From Vogesella fluminis (GTDB taxonomy: Bacteria; Pseudomonadota; Gammaproteobacteria; Burkholderiales; Chromobacteriaceae), in NCBI RefSeq assembly GCF_014652335.1, contig NZ_BMYP01000005.1:52218-116217 (forward strand): 64,000 nucleotides of DNA, in the 5' to 3' direction. Below the pieces are notes generated by a model. That model made no database searches, was not told the origin of the DNA, and worked only from the letters and a program-made list of their open reading frames with translations. Positions 37,881-46,996 of the stretch are shown here, piece after piece. The stretch's first letter is position 1, and every line of letters begins with the position of its first letter. The position numbers and the translations under genes were made by a program.

Positions 37881-39029
37881 ATGGCGCAACGCTGGGACAT
37901 TTTCTGCACCGTGATCGACAACTACGGCGACATCGGCGTCACTTGGCGCCTGGCGCGGCAGCTGGCGCACGAGTACGGCTTCGCGGTGCGCCTGTGGGTG
38001 GACGATCTGGCCAGCTTTGCCCGCATCGCCCCCGGCCTGCAGCCGGCGCTGGCGCAGCAGGTGCTGGACGGCGTCGACATCCGGCTCTGGCCGGCGCAGG
38101 ACTTTCCGGCCACCGACGCCGCCGACGTGGTGATCGAGGCCTTCGGCTGCCCGCTGCCGGAGCGCTATCTGGCCGCCATGGTCGGCCGGGCGCGCAAGCC
38201 GGTGTGGATCAATCTGGAATACCTGTCGGCGGAAGACTGGGTCGCCGGCTGCCACGGCCTGGCCTCGCCGCATCCGCAGCTGCCGCTGACCAAGCACTTC
38301 TTCTTTCCCGGCTTTGGCGACGATACCGGCGGCCTGCTGTGCGAACGGGCACTGCCGGCGCAGCGCGACGCGTGGCAGGCCGACGCGGTGCTGCAGGATG
38401 CCTACTGGCAACATCTGGGCGTGCCGCCGCGCCACGCCGGCGAGCTGCGCGTCAGCCTGTTCTGCTACGAGTCCGCCGCCGCACGGCAGTGGCTGGCCAG
38501 TTGCACCGCCGGCAGCCAGCCGCTGCGACTGCTGGTGCCGCAGGGCAAGGTGTTGCCGGATGTCGCCGCCGCGCTGGGCTTGCCGCAACTGCCGCAGGCC
38601 GGTGATGTGCTGCAGCGCGGCGCGCTGACGCTGCACGTGCTGCCGCTGACCGACCAGCACGGCTACGACCGGCTGCTGTGGTCGTGCGATCTCAATATCG
38701 TGCGCGGCGAGGACAGCTTCGTGCGGGCGCAGTGGGCGGCGCGGCCGTTCCTGTGGCACATCTACCGCCAGGACGAGGACGCACATCTGGTCAAGCTGGA
38801 GGCTTTTTTGCAACGCTACCTGGTACCGCTGCCGGCGGCGCAGCAACAGGCGGTGGGCGAGCTGTGGCGCGGCTGGAACCGCAAGCAGGACGTCAGCGCC
38901 AGCTGGCGGCAAGTGCTGGCCGTACTGCCGGCATGGCGGGAACACGCCCGCATTTGGTCGCAAATGCAACTGGCGCACGGCGACCTTGCCACACGACTGG
39001 TGCAGTTCACCGAAAAGCAGCTACAATAA
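37881..39029 (+). CDS. earP: EF-P arginine rhamnosyltransferase
   Basis: EarP attaches rhamnose from dTDP-rhamnose to Arg32 of elongation factor P, which lets ribosomes pass polyproline stretches. The 382-residue protein begins MAQRWDIFCTVIDNYGDIGVTWRLARQL with the catalytic Asp13 and Asp17, and ends with the nucleotide-sugar site LNIVRGEDSFVRAQWAARPFLWHIY (Glu near 277). GGAGAG precedes the ATG. efp follows after 58 nt, the standard earP-efp pair. The upstream glutamine-synthetase remnant may have altered its promoter. Confidence 0.97.
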   Translation: MAQRWDIFCTVIDNYGDIGVTWRLARQLAHEYGFAVRLWVDDLASFARIAPGLQPALAQQVLDGVDIRLWPAQDFPATDAADVVIEAFGCPLPERYLAAMVGRARKPVWINLEYLSAEDWVAGCHGLASPHPQLPLTKHFFFPGFGDDTGGLLCERALPAQRDAWQADAVLQDAYWQHLGVPPRHAGELRVSLFCYESAAARQWLASCTAGSQPLRLLVPQGKVLPDVAAALGLPQLPQAGDVLQRGALTLHVLPLTDQHGYDRLLWSCDLNIVRGEDSFVRAQWAARPFLWHIYRQDEDAHLVKLEAFLQRYLVPLPAAQQQAVGELWRGWNRKQDVSASWRQVLAVLPAWREHARIWSQMQLAHGDLATRLVQFTEKQLQ

Positions 39030-39087
39030 CCGGTTTCCAAGGGAATCGTTTTCCGATTCCGATTCAAGACTTTAGGACTTAACACGC

Positions 39088-39651
39088 ATGAAAACCGCTC
39101 AGGAACTCCGCGCAGGTAACGTATTCATGGTCGGCGGCGAGCCGATGGTTGTACAAAAAGCTGAATTCAGCAAATCCGGCCGCAATGCATCGGTCGTGAA
39201 AATGAAGATGAAAAACCTGCTGTCCGGCGCCGGTTCCGAAGCCGTGTACCGTGCCGACGACAAGTTCGACGTGGTGGTGCTGGATCGCAAGGACTGCCAG
39301 TACTCCTACTTCGCCGATCCGATGTACGTGTTCATGGACGCCGAGTTCAACCAGTACGAAGTCGAAGCCGACAACCTGGGCGACACCCTGAACTACATCG
39401 TTGACGGCATGGAAGACGAATGCCAGGTCACCTTCTACGACGGCAAGGCCATCTCCGTAGAACTGCCGACCACCGTGGTCCGCGAAGTGGAATACACCGA
39501 ACCGGCCGTACGCGGCGACACTTCCGGCAAGGTACTGAAACCTGCACGCCTGACTGGCACCACCTTCGAAGTACAGGTTCCGGCTTTCGTCAACACCGGC
39601 GACAAGATCGAAATCGATACCCGCACCAACGAGTTCAAGAAGCGCGCCTGA
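39088..39651 (+). CDS. efp: Elongation factor P (Arg32 type)
   Basis: EF-P rescues ribosomes stalled at consecutive prolines. The 187-residue protein has three beta-barrel domains. The modified residue is arginine at position 32 ([11 protein letters not shown]), so it is the EarP-modified type rather than the lysine type of E. coli. This agrees with earP directly upstream. A strong bidirectional terminator follows. Confidence 0.99.
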   Translation: MKTAQELRAGNVFMVGGEPMVVQKAEFSKSGRNASVVKMKMKNLLSGAGSEAVYRADDKFDVVVLDRKDCQYSYFADPMYVFMDAEFNQYEVEADNLGDTLNYIVDGMEDECQVTFYDGKAISVELPTTVVREVEYTEPAVRGDTSGKVLKPARLTGTTFEVQVPAFVNTGDKIEIDTRTNEFKKRA

Positions 39652-39668
39652 TTTCCCGGTCTGCCACC

Positions 39669-39702
39669 AGCAAAAGACCACCGCACGCGGTGGTCTTTTG
39701 CT
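39669..39702. terminator. Bidirectional terminator between efp and ppx
   Basis: GCAAAAGACCACCGC and GCGGTGGTCTTTTGC form a perfect 15-bp stem around a 2-nt AC. The A-rich and T-rich arm ends make it work in both directions for these convergent genes. Confidence 0.9.
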
Positions 39703-39732
39703 TGGGGGCCCGGTTTGCCATGATCCGGCAGG

Positions 39733-41217
39733 TCAGGCCGGGCGCAGCTCCAGCAACATGCCGACGCGGCGCCACTGGTTCACCTCCTGACCAAAGGCGC
39801 TGGTGGTCAGCGGATTGGCTTCCAGCCAGTCGCCATCGATGGTGAGGGCGTAGCCGTTCATGGTCTGCTGCACGTTACGCACCGCCCTGCCATCGACATC
39901 GTTGCGGCTGCGGCAGAACAATGCGGCCAACCTCAGCGCCAGCACCGCGTGCCACAGCTCCGGATCGGCGATCTCGCGCGTCATCTTGCCCATGTCGCCA
40001 CGGTGGCCGAGCACGATGGTGGCCAGCTCGCTCTGCTCGCGCCGCGAGAAGCCAGGCATGTCGGCATACTGCAGGATGTAGGCGGAATGCTTGTGGTAGG
40101 CAGTGTGCGCGATCGACAGCCCGATCTCGTGCACTTTCGCCGCCCAGTTCAGGCATTTGAGCAGCGGGCCATCCGGCGCCACCATGCCGTAAAACTGCTC
40201 GGCCAGACGCAACACCCGCTCCACCTGCGCGGTATCGACGTGATAACGGCGTTTGAACTGGGCAATGGTGGAGTCGCGCATGTCCTTCTCCCGCTGTCGT
40301 CCCAGCAGGTCGTAGAGCACGCCGTCGCGCAGTGCGCCATCGGTGACGATCATGCGCTCGATATGCAGGGTCTGGAACACCGCGATCATCACCGCCAGGC
40401 CGCCGCAGATCACCGGCGCCCGGTCCGGCTTGAGGCCGTTCAGGTCGATGGCCTTGAACGAGCCGAAGCGCAGCAGCTCCTCGCGCAGGCGCAACATGCC
40501 GCCGAGAGTGATCTCGCCGCTGGTCCAGTCATTGATTTCCAGGATGTCGCGCAGCGAACGCGCAGTGCCTGAGGTGCCGACTGCCAGTTGCCATTCACCC
40601 GGCGGATAGGCGTGGGTGATGCGCTGGATCTCGCTGGCGGCGGCCAGCTCGGCGTCGCGGAACGCGGCCTTGCCGATCTTGCCACCGGGGAAATGGCGCA
40701 GGCTGTAGGTGACGCAGCCCAGCGGCAGGCTCTCGGTCACGTGCGCCTTGTACTGGCTGCCGATGATGAATTCGGTAGAGCCGCCGCCGATATCGACCAC
40801 CAGCCGGCGCTCCCTGGTGGCGGGCAGGCTGTGCGCGGCACCGAGGTAGATCAGGCGCGCCTCCTCGCGGCCGGCAATGATCTCGATCGGGAAGCCCAGC
40901 AGCCTTTCGGCCTCGCTGATGAATGTTGCGGCATTTTTGGCCACGCGCAGGGTGTTGGTACCGACGACGCGCACCTGGTGCGCCTCGAAACCGCGCAGCC
41001 GCTCACCAAAGCGTGCCATGCAGGCCAGCGCACAATCGATGGTGTCCTGCTCCAGCAGCTTGTCTTCGGTAAGTCCGCCACCCAGGCGGACGGTTTCCTT
41101 CAGTACGTCCAGCGGGTACAGCTGATCATCCACCACGCGCGACACTTGCAGCCGGAAGCTGTTGGAACCGAGGTCGACGGTGGCCAATACATCATAGGGG
41201 GGCGTGGTACTGTTCAA
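39733..41217 (-). CDS. ppx: Exopolyphosphatase (Ppx/GppA family)
   Basis: Ppx cuts phosphate from the ends of polyphosphate chains; GppA relatives also act on pppGpp. The 494-residue protein has the actin-like ATPase start VDLGSNSFRLQV, IIAGREEARLIYLGAA, and LVVDIGGGSTEFIIG, followed by the C-terminal HD-like helical domain (KVHEIGLSIAHTAYHKHSAYIL). The length fits Ppx rather than short GppA forms. It lies downstream of phoU, a natural phosphate-related neighbour, though a terminator separates them. Confidence 0.95.
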   Translation of the reverse strand: MNSTTPPYDVLATVDLGSNSFRLQVSRVVDDQLYPLDVLKETVRLGGGLTEDKLLEQDTIDCALACMARFGERLRGFEAHQVRVVGTNTLRVAKNAATFISEAERLLGFPIEIIAGREEARLIYLGAAHSLPATRERRLVVDIGGGSTEFIIGSQYKAHVTESLPLGCVTYSLRHFPGGKIGKAAFRDAELAAASEIQRITHAYPPGEWQLAVGTSGTARSLRDILEINDWTSGEITLGGMLRLREELLRFGSFKAIDLNGLKPDRAPVICGGLAVMIAVFQTLHIERMIVTDGALRDGVLYDLLGRQREKDMRDSTIAQFKRRYHVDTAQVERVLRLAEQFYGMVAPDGPLLKCLNWAAKVHEIGLSIAHTAYHKHSAYILQYADMPGFSRREQSELATIVLGHRGDMGKMTREIADPELWHAVLALRLAALFCRSRNDVDGRAVRNVQQTMNGYALTIDGDWLEANPLTTSAFGQEVNQWRRVGMLLELRPA

Positions 41218-41252
41218 GAATCACCCCTTCTTGGAAACGGGTTGGTAAATGA

Positions 41253-41282
41253 AAAAACGGCGGTAACCGATGTTACCGCCGC
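41253..41282 (-). terminator. Terminator after phoU
   Basis: On the minus strand CGGCGGTAAC, loop ATCG and GTTACCGCCG form a 10-bp stem followed by TTTTTT. It separates phoU from ppx, whose start is 35 nt further on. Confidence 0.85.
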
Positions 41283-41304
41283 CCTTGGACTACTGCACGC
41301 AAAA

Positions 41305-42018
41305 TCAGGCCGGCTCTTGCGGCAGGGTCTCGCGCTTCTTGTCTTCCAGCGTGGTATGGCGGATGTCCTTGCCCTTCACCAGATACACCACGTATTCGGA
41401 GATGTTCTTGGCGTGGTCGCCGATGCGCTCGATCGCCTTGCAGATGAACAGGGTGTCGATCGACAGCGTGATGGTGCGCGGGTCTTCCATCATGTAGGTG
41501 ATCTGCGAGCGCAGCTCGGACGCATAGTCCTCGTCCAGCATCACGTCTTCTTCGGCCAGCTCCACTGCGGCAGTGGGATCGAGGCGGGCAAACGCGTCCA
41601 GTGCGCGATGCAGCATCGCCAGTGCCGACTTGGCCATCTTGTCGGCCTCGCGAAAGCGCGGCGTCGGATAGCGTGACGACTGGTACAGCGAGCGGCCGAC
41701 ACGGGCAATCTTCTGCGCTTCGTCGCCGATGCGCTCCAGGTCGGTGATGGTCTTGATCACCGTGATCACCATGCGCAAGTCGCTGGCGGCCGGCTGACGG
41801 CGGGCGATGATGTGCTGGCAGTCTTCGTCGATCTCCACCTCGAAGGCGTTGACCTTGGCATCATCGGTGATCACGCGGTCGAGGCGATCGATATCCCCGT
41901 CCTGCAATGCCTCCATCGCGGCGCGGATTTGCTGCTCGACCAGACCACCCATCTGCAGTACGCGGGTGCGGATATTTTCGAGCTCCATATCAAACTGCTT
42001 GGAAATGTGATCAGGCAT
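41305..42018 (-). CDS. phoU: Phosphate-signalling protein PhoU
   Basis: PhoU links the Pst phosphate transporter to the PhoR kinase and keeps the Pho regulon off when phosphate is plentiful. The 237-residue protein has two helical repeats with the metal-binding ExxxD pattern (TDLERIGDEAQKIA and AIERIGDHAKNISEYVVY). No pst or phoBR genes are adjacent. Upstream, CTGTCAT is a lone Pho-box half-site; a full Pho box is not convincing. Confidence 0.97.
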   Translation of the reverse strand: MPDHISKQFDMELENIRTRVLQMGGLVEQQIRAAMEALQDGDIDRLDRVITDDAKVNAFEVEIDEDCQHIIARRQPAASDLRMVITVIKTITDLERIGDEAQKIARVGRSLYQSSRYPTPRFREADKMAKSALAMLHRALDAFARLDPTAAVELAEEDVMLDEDYASELRSQITYMMEDPRTITLSIDTLFICKAIERIGDHAKNISEYVVYLVKGKDIRHTTLEDKKRETLPQEPA

Positions 42019-42107
42019 GAGCGACCTCGTTGGTTTTCGGCTTCAAGCGCGCCATGATAGACGCGCAACATGACAGTTCTGTTGCAGCAAGATGCACGGT
42101 AACGCAG

Positions 42108-42135
42108 CGCTTGCGGCCAACGTTGGCCGCAAGCG
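42108..42135. repeat. 28-bp perfect palindrome of the dispersed word
   Basis: CGCTTGCGGCCAAC followed by GTTGGCCGCAAGCG is a perfect 28-bp palindrome centred on AACGTT. It lies 10 nt after the rpiA stop, in the rpiA-phoU gap, and may end rpiA transcription. Confidence 0.9.
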
Positions 42136-42144
42136 GGGCCGGAC

Positions 42145-42807
42145 TTAGCCCAGTTCCTTCACGCCAGCGGCCGTCCCCAGCAGCAGCACGTCGGCCCGGC
42201 GCGCGGCGAACAGGCCGTTGGTGACCACGCCGACGATCTGGTTGATCTGCTGCTCCAGTTTCACCGGCTCGGCGATCTGCAGACCATGCACGTCGAGGAT
42301 GATGTTGCCGTTGTCAGTGGTGACGCCCATGCGCCACTCCGGATGGCCACCGAGCTTGACGATCTCGCGCGCCACATGGCTGCGCGCCATCGGAATCACC
42401 TCCACCGGCAGCGGGAAGGTGCCCAGCACCGACACATACTTGCTCTCGTCGGCGATGCAGATGAACTGTTGCGCCACCGCGGCGATGATCTTCTCGCGTG
42501 TCAGCGCCGCGCCGCCGCCCTTGATCATGTGCAGGTGGTGGTTGACCTCGTCGGCGCCGTCGATATACACCGGCAGTTCATCCGGGCCGACCGTGTTCAG
42601 GTCATACACCGGAATGCCGATTTCCTTCAGCCGCCTGGTCGACGCGTCCGAGCTGGACACCGCGCCCTTGATGCGGCCCTTGATCCTGGCCAGCTCGTCG
42701 ATGAAGAAGTTGACGGTACTGCCGGTGCCGACGCCGACGATGCAGTCATCCGGCACGAATTTGATGGCCTGTTGTGCCACCAGCTGTTTCAGTTGGTTCT
42801 GGTCCAT
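42145..42807 (-). CDS. rpiA: Ribose-5-phosphate isomerase A
   Basis: RpiA interconverts ribose-5-phosphate and ribulose-5-phosphate in the pentose phosphate pathway. The 220-residue protein has [16 protein letters not shown] (phosphate loop), [21 protein letters not shown] (catalytic Asp) and [14 protein letters not shown] (catalytic Glu/Lys region), all diagnostic. The start [10 protein letters not shown] at 42807 follows GGAG. It is downstream of ispF on the same strand. Confidence 0.98.
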   Translation of the reverse strand: MDQNQLKQLVAQQAIKFVPDDCIVGVGTGSTVNFFIDELARIKGRIKGAVSSSDASTRRLKEIGIPVYDLNTVGPDELPVYIDGADEVNHHLHMIKGGGAALTREKIIAAVAQQFICIADESKYVSVLGTFPLPVEVIPMARSHVAREIVKLGGHPEWRMGVTTDNGNIILDVHGLQIAEPVKLEQQINQIVGVVTNGLFAARRADVLLLGTAAGVKELG

Positions 42808-42827
42808 GGGGTCTCCGGAATGAGGAA

Positions 42828-43310
42828 TTATTGCGGCACCAGCAGGCACACCGCCTGCGTTTCGATCGCCTCCGCCCGGCCGAGGTAGCCGAGCTTTTCA
42901 TTGGTCTTGCCCTTGACGTTGACGCAGGCCACGTCGATATCCAGCAGCGCGGCGATGCGGGCGCGGATGGCATCGATGTGCGGCGCCAGCTTCGGCGCCT
43001 GCGCGATGATGGTGCTGTCCACGTTCACCAGCTGCCAGCCGGCGGCGCGCACGCGGCGCATCGCCTCCTGCAGCAGCACGCCGCTGTCGGCGCCCTTGAA
43101 CGCGGCGTCGGTATCGGGGAAGTGCCGGCCGATATCGCCCAGCGCCGCCGCGCCCAGCACCGCGTCGGTGATGGCGTGCAACAGCGCGTCGGCGTCGGAG
43201 TGGCCGAGCAAGCCCTTGTCGTGCGGGATGTGTACCCCGCCGAGCATCAGCGGGCGGCCTTCGACCAGACGATGCACGTCGTAGCCCTGGCCGATACGGA
43301 ATGCTGTCAT
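42828..43310 (-). CDS. ispF: 2-C-methyl-D-erythritol 2,4-cyclodiphosphate synthase
   Basis: IspF makes the cyclic diphosphate in the MEP pathway of isoprenoid synthesis. The 160-residue protein has GQGYDVHRL (zinc ligands Asp and His), [27 protein letters not shown], and [16 protein letters not shown]. IspD is the preceding gene on the same strand, 122 nt upstream, as usual, but an inverted repeat separates them. Confidence 0.99.
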   Translation of the reverse strand: MTAFRIGQGYDVHRLVEGRPLMLGGVHIPHDKGLLGHSDADALLHAITDAVLGAAALGDIGRHFPDTDAAFKGADSGVLLQEAMRRVRAAGWQLVNVDSTIIAQAPKLAPHIDAIRARIAALLDIDVACVNVKGKTNEKLGYLGRAEAIETQAVCLLVPQ

Positions 43311-43331
43311 GCTTTCAATACCTTATCTTTA

Positions 43332-43417
43332 GCCACGGAAGCACACGGAAAAACACGGACCACTCCATGCGGCCAACTTTTGACTTGCCCGTGCTGTTTT
43401 CCGTGTGCTTCCGTGGC
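43332..43417. repeat. Inverted repeat of the CCACGGAA type between ispF and ispD
   Basis: GCCACGGAAGCACACGGAAA (43332-43351, plus one further A) has a perfect inverted partner at 43397-43417, a 21-bp match. A dispersed-word copy (TGCGGCCAACTTTT) sits in the loop. It resembles the element before mutL (8015-8117). Confidence 0.8.
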
Positions 43418-43432
43418 AAAAAAAAATCAATC

Positions 43433-44110
43433 TCACCGCGCCGCCAGTATTGCCGCCGCCAGCACCAGATCCTGCGGCCACGTCACCTTGAAATTCTGTG
43501 CCTCGCCCTCCACCAGCCGCGGCGCATGGCCCAGCAGCTCGATGGCGGAGGCTTCGTCGGTAATCGCCGGGTTGGCCGCATCCTGCAGTGCCTCGGCCAG
43601 CAGGCCGGCGCGGAACATCTGCGGCGTCTGCGCCAGCCACAGGCCGTCGCGCGGCACGGTGGCGGCGACACGCCCCTGCGGACTCGCCCGCTTGACGGTA
43701 TCGGCCACCGGCTGCGCCAGCAGGCCGCCGATGGCGTCATCGCCCACTTCATCCAGCAGGCGCTGCAGCGCGTCCGGGCTCAGGCAGCAACGCGCCGCGT
43801 CGTGCACCAGCACCCAGTCGTCGGCGTCGGCCGCCAGCGCCGCCAGGCCGCCGGCCACGCTCTCGGCGCGGCTGGGGCCGCCGACGCGCAGCACTTCCAG
43901 CTTGGGCTGCGGCCAGTCGAAGCTGTCGAACCATTCGTCGCCGGGCGAGATCACCACCGCCACGCGGCCGATGCTGGCGCAGCGGCACAGCACGTCCAGC
44001 GTGTGCGCCAGCAGCGGGCGGCTGTCCAGCAGCAGATACTGCTTGGGCGTGGCCGAGCCGAAGCGGCTGCCGTGGCCGGCGGCCGGCACCAGTGCGATGC
44101 GGCGGCTCAT
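43433..44110 (-). CDS. ispD: 2-C-methyl-D-erythritol 4-phosphate cytidylyltransferase
   Basis: IspD attaches CMP to methylerythritol phosphate in the MEP pathway. The 225-residue protein begins with the nucleotide loop ALVPAAGHGSRFGSATPKQYLLL and has VHDAARCCLSPDALQRLL and PQMFRAGLL, typical of the family. The ATG overlaps the dnaQ stop (ATGA), so translation is coupled. The longer start at 44152 lies within dnaQ and is rejected. A dispersed-word copy encodes AANPAIT. Confidence 0.98.
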   Translation of the reverse strand: MSRRIALVPAAGHGSRFGSATPKQYLLLDSRPLLAHTLDVLCRCASIGRVAVVISPGDEWFDSFDWPQPKLEVLRVGGPSRAESVAGGLAALAADADDWVLVHDAARCCLSPDALQRLLDEVGDDAIGGLLAQPVADTVKRASPQGRVAATVPRDGLWLAQTPQMFRAGLLAEALQDAANPAITDEASAIELLGHAPRLVEGEAQNFKVTWPQDLVLAAAILAAR

Positions 44111-44838
44111 GCGGCGGGCTCTGCCAGTGGCGGGTTTTCGATGCTGCGCCACAGGCAGGTGCCTTTCACGCTCTTGTCCAGCAGGTCCAGGTAGGCCTGG
44201 TGTTCGGCCAGTTCTTCCTCGCTGGGCGGCAGCACGGCCAGCGGCTTGCGCTCGAAGGCCATGCGCACGCTGCTGCCGGCCGCGGCATCATCCTCGCCGG
44301 CGGCATCCGCCAGCAGGCTGTCCTGTCCGCGCGTCATCCACAGATAGACCTCGGCCAGCAGCTCGCAGTCGATCAGCGCGCCGTGCAGGGTACGGTTGCT
44401 GCGGTCGATCTCGAAGCGGTCGCACAAGGCGTCCAGGCTGTTGCGCTTGCCGGGAAAGGTGTCGCGCGCCATGCGCAGGGTGTCGGTGACCAGCGCGCAC
44501 AGCTTGTCCACCGGCGCGATGCCGAGGCGGCTGAATTCGGCGTTGAGGAAGCCGACGTCAAACGGCGCGTTGTGGATGATCAGCTCGGCGCCGCTGATGA
44601 AGTCCACCAGCTCGTCGGCGACGGCGTGGAATTTCGGCTTGTCGGCGAGAAAATCCAGCGAGATGCCGTGCACGCGCTCGGCGTCGGGGTCGATCTCGCG
44701 CTCGGGGTGCATGTACAGGTGCAGGTGGCGACCGGTCAGCTTGCGGTCCACCATTTCCAGGCCGGCAAACTCGATGATGCGGTGGCCCTGGCTCGGCTCC
44801 AGGCCGGTGGTCTCGGTATCAAGAATGATTTGGCGCAT
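44107..44838 (-). CDS. dnaQ: DNA polymerase III epsilon subunit (proofreading exonuclease)
   Basis: DnaQ removes misincorporated bases during replication. The 243-residue protein has ExoI DTETTGLEPSQGHRIIE (catalytic Asp/Glu), ExoII HNAPFDVGFLNAEF and ExoIII HGALIDCELLAEVYL. GQDSLL (about 182-187) could be the beta-clamp-binding motif. The C-terminal tail that holds the alpha subunit is present. It lies between rnhA and ispD on the same strand. Confidence 0.98.
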   Translation of the reverse strand: MRQIILDTETTGLEPSQGHRIIEFAGLEMVDRKLTGRHLHLYMHPEREIDPDAERVHGISLDFLADKPKFHAVADELVDFISGAELIIHNAPFDVGFLNAEFSRLGIAPVDKLCALVTDTLRMARDTFPGKRNSLDALCDRFEIDRSNRTLHGALIDCELLAEVYLWMTRGQDSLLADAAGEDDAAAGSSVRMAFERKPLAVLPPSEEELAEHQAYLDLLDKSVKGTCLWRSIENPPLAEPAA

Positions 44839-44857
44839 GATGGTATCAGATGGGGTT

Positions 44858-44873
44858 CAAGGTTGGCCGCAAG
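44858..44873 (+). repeat. Dispersed word between rnhA and dnaQ
   Basis: CAAGGTTGGCCGCAAG is a single copy in the 46-bp gap, with no inverted partner. Confidence 0.75.
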
Positions 44874-44884
44874 CGGGCAGCTGG

Positions 44885-45328
44885 CTAGCGGCGCAGGCTG
44901 TCGACGCCGGCATTGGCCAGCTGGTCGGCGCGCTCGTTGAATTCATGGCCGGCGTGGCCCTTGACCCAGCGCCACTCCACCTGGTGGTTGTTGCGCAGCG
45001 CATCCAGCTGCTGCCACAGGTCGGCGTTCTTCACCGGCTCCTTGCTGGCGGTCTTCCAGCCGCGCGTCTTCCAGCCGTGGATCCACTCGGAGATGCCTTT
45101 TTGCACGTACTGCGAGTCGGTGTACACCACGATGCGGCAGCTGCGCTTCAGCGTTTCCAGGCCGCGGATCACCGCCAGCAGTTCCATGCGGTTGTTGGTG
45201 GTGCCGGCTTCGCCGCCGAACATTTCCTTTTCCTGCCCCTTGTAGCGCAGCAGCACGCCCCAGCCACCGGGGCCGGGATTGCCCTTGCAGGCGCCATCAG
45301 GGTAAATCTCGACGATTTCGTCAGTCAT
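44885..45328 (-). CDS. rnhA: Ribonuclease HI
   Basis: RNase HI cuts the RNA strand of RNA-DNA hybrids. The 147-residue protein has the four acidic catalytic residues in [39 protein letters not shown] and [11 protein letters not shown]. The basic handle region ([20 protein letters not shown]) is present. It overlaps the end of the methyltransferase gene by 8 nt. The yafS-rnhA-dnaQ-gloB neighbourhood is conserved with E. coli, although strands differ. Confidence 0.99.
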   Translation of the reverse strand: MTDEIVEIYPDGACKGNPGPGGWGVLLRYKGQEKEMFGGEAGTTNNRMELLAVIRGLETLKRSCRIVVYTDSQYVQKGISEWIHGWKTRGWKTASKEPVKNADLWQQLDALRNNHQVEWRWVKGHAGHEFNERADQLANAGVDSLRR

Positions 45329-46067
45329 GCAATGTCTCGTTATCAGAGCTACGGGTAAGCGGGTTGCGGTCGTTGCCGCCGGCGACCAGCATCGCCCGGG
45401 CCGGCTTGGCCGGCGCCCAGCGCGGCGTGATCAAGCGCATGCCGCGCTGACGCTTGACGGCGACGACGCCATAGACGCCGGCGGCCAGCGGCCAGCAGCG
45501 CGCGCCGGTGCTTTCCATGAACTGCCAGCGCGCCAGCCAGTCCTTGCGCGCCAAAGGCGGCGAGTATGCCATGAATGAGGTGGCCTCGTGCTCCAGCTCC
45601 AGCAATTTCAGCCAGTCGCGGATGCGCGGCAGCGACACGAAGTTGCCGCGCCACGGGTTGTCTTCCCGCCCCTGCAGCAGGCGGCGCACGCCCCACAGCG
45701 ACGCCGGATTGAAACCGCTGATGATCAGCCGCCCTTCCGGCACCAGCACCCGCTCCGCCTCGCGCAGCACCTGGTGCGGCAGGCTGGTAAAATCCAGCCC
45801 GTGCGGCAAAATGACCAGATCCAGGCTCTTGCTGTCGAAGGGCAGGAAGGCCGGATCGCAGACCACGCCCGGCTCGCCGCAGGCGGCCGCCAGCCCCTTC
45901 CACGGGATGCGGTTCATGGCGAGGAAATCGTGCTGGCACAGGCCGATCTGCAGCGCGCGAAAACCGAACACGTCGGCCACCGCGCTGTCGAAGAAAGCCT
46001 GTTCCTGCGCCAGCAGGTATTGTCCCAGTTCGGCGCTGGCCAGCCAGTCAGCGAACTCTTCCATCAT
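45321..46067 (-). CDS. SAM-dependent methyltransferase (YafS-like)
   Basis: The 248-residue protein looks like a class I methyltransferase: [49 protein letters not shown] matches motifs around the SAM site, and ALQIG is the short motif I. It lies between gloB and rnhA as yafS does in E. coli. The start [11 protein letters not shown] (46067) is preferred; an in-frame ATG at 46082 would overlap the gloB start codon. Substrate unknown. Confidence 0.85.
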   Translation of the reverse strand: MMEEFADWLASAELGQYLLAQEQAFFDSAVADVFGFRALQIGLCQHDFLAMNRIPWKGLAAACGEPGVVCDPAFLPFDSKSLDLVILPHGLDFTSLPHQVLREAERVLVPEGRLIISGFNPASLWGVRRLLQGREDNPWRGNFVSLPRIRDWLKLLELEHEATSFMAYSPPLARKDWLARWQFMESTGARCWPLAAGVYGVVAVKRQRGMRLITPRWAPAKPARAMLVAGGNDRNPLTRSSDNETLHD

Positions 46068-46080
46068 TGCGGGATCACTC

Positions 46081-46854
46081 ATGGCCGACATTGTACGCAT
46101 TACCCCACTCAAGGCGTTCTCTGATAATTATATCTGGGTTTTGCACGACGACCGCGCCGCGATCGTGGTCGACCCGGGCGACGCCGCCCCGGTGCAGCAG
46201 TTTCTGGCGCAGGCGCAGCTGAGTCTGCACGCGATCTGGATCACCCACCACCACCACGACCACATCGGCGGCCTGCCGGCGCTGCACGCGCAGTGGCCGG
46301 GCTGTCCGGTGTACGGCCCGCCCGCTGTCAGCGGCGTCAGCGTGCCGGTGATGGAAGGCAGCCAGCTCCCGGCCCTGGGCCTGGACTGCCAGGTTTACGA
46401 AGTGCCCGGCCACACCGCCAACCATCTGGCATTTCATTGCGGCCAGCACCTGTTTTGCGGCGACACCCTGTTTGCCGCCGGCTGTGGCCGCGTATTTGAC
46501 GGCAGCATTGAAAGCCTGCACGCCTCGCTGCAAAGGTTGGCCGCATTGCCACCGCAGACGTTGTGCTATCCGGCACACGAGTACACGCTGGCTAATCTAC
46601 AATTTGCATTGGCACTGGAGCCGGACAATCCGGCGCTGCAGCAGCGCTGGCAACGCGACAGCGCGCGGCGCGAACAGGACTTGCCGACGCTGCCCTGCCT
46701 GCTGGCGGAGGAGCTGCAGCACAACCCGTTCCTGCGCTGCGGCGAGGCCGGCATCCGCCGCACCGCGCGCCACCACCAGCCGGGCGGCGGCAACGACGCG
46801 CTGGGCGTGTTCGCCACCCTGCGGCAATGGAAAAATGACTTCCGCGTCAGTTAA
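46081..46854 (+). CDS. gloB: Hydroxyacylglutathione hydrolase (glyoxalase II)
   Basis: GloB hydrolyses S-lactoylglutathione, the second step of methylglyoxal detoxification. The 257-residue protein has the metallo-beta-lactamase motif THHHHDHIGG, YEVPGHTANHLAFH, FCGDTLFAAGCGRVFDG and CYPAHEYTLANLQFA, all diagnostic. GGGA precedes the ATG. It is divergent from the methyltransferase with almost no space between. A dispersed-word copy (46533-46545) encodes QRLAALP. Confidence 0.97.
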   Translation: MADIVRITPLKAFSDNYIWVLHDDRAAIVVDPGDAAPVQQFLAQAQLSLHAIWITHHHHDHIGGLPALHAQWPGCPVYGPPAVSGVSVPVMEGSQLPALGLDCQVYEVPGHTANHLAFHCGQHLFCGDTLFAAGCGRVFDGSIESLHASLQRLAALPPQTLCYPAHEYTLANLQFALALEPDNPALQQRWQRDSARREQDLPTLPCLLAEELQHNPFLRCGEAGIRRTARHHQPGGGNDALGVFATLRQWKNDFRVS

Positions 46855-46996
46855 ATGGCAGGACACCCGCCAGGCAAATAGTTTTGTCGTGAAAGACACA
46901 AAAATCAAGAAATTAAATGAACAACATAGCGCTTCATAATTGACGTCGCAGGCGGGCGTGGTAGCATCGCCCGATATGCTCCGACAGGCCGTTGCC

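Noticed and set aside
37226..38605. An apparent fusion of glutamine synthetase with a long Arg/Ala-rich C-terminus
   Set aside because: Past 37806 the frame runs out of phase through earP, which is intact in another frame. It is a truncated gene that stays open by chance, not a fusion.
42019..42107. A Pho box upstream of phoU
   Set aside because: Only one CTGTCAT half-site is present; no second half at the 11-bp spacing.
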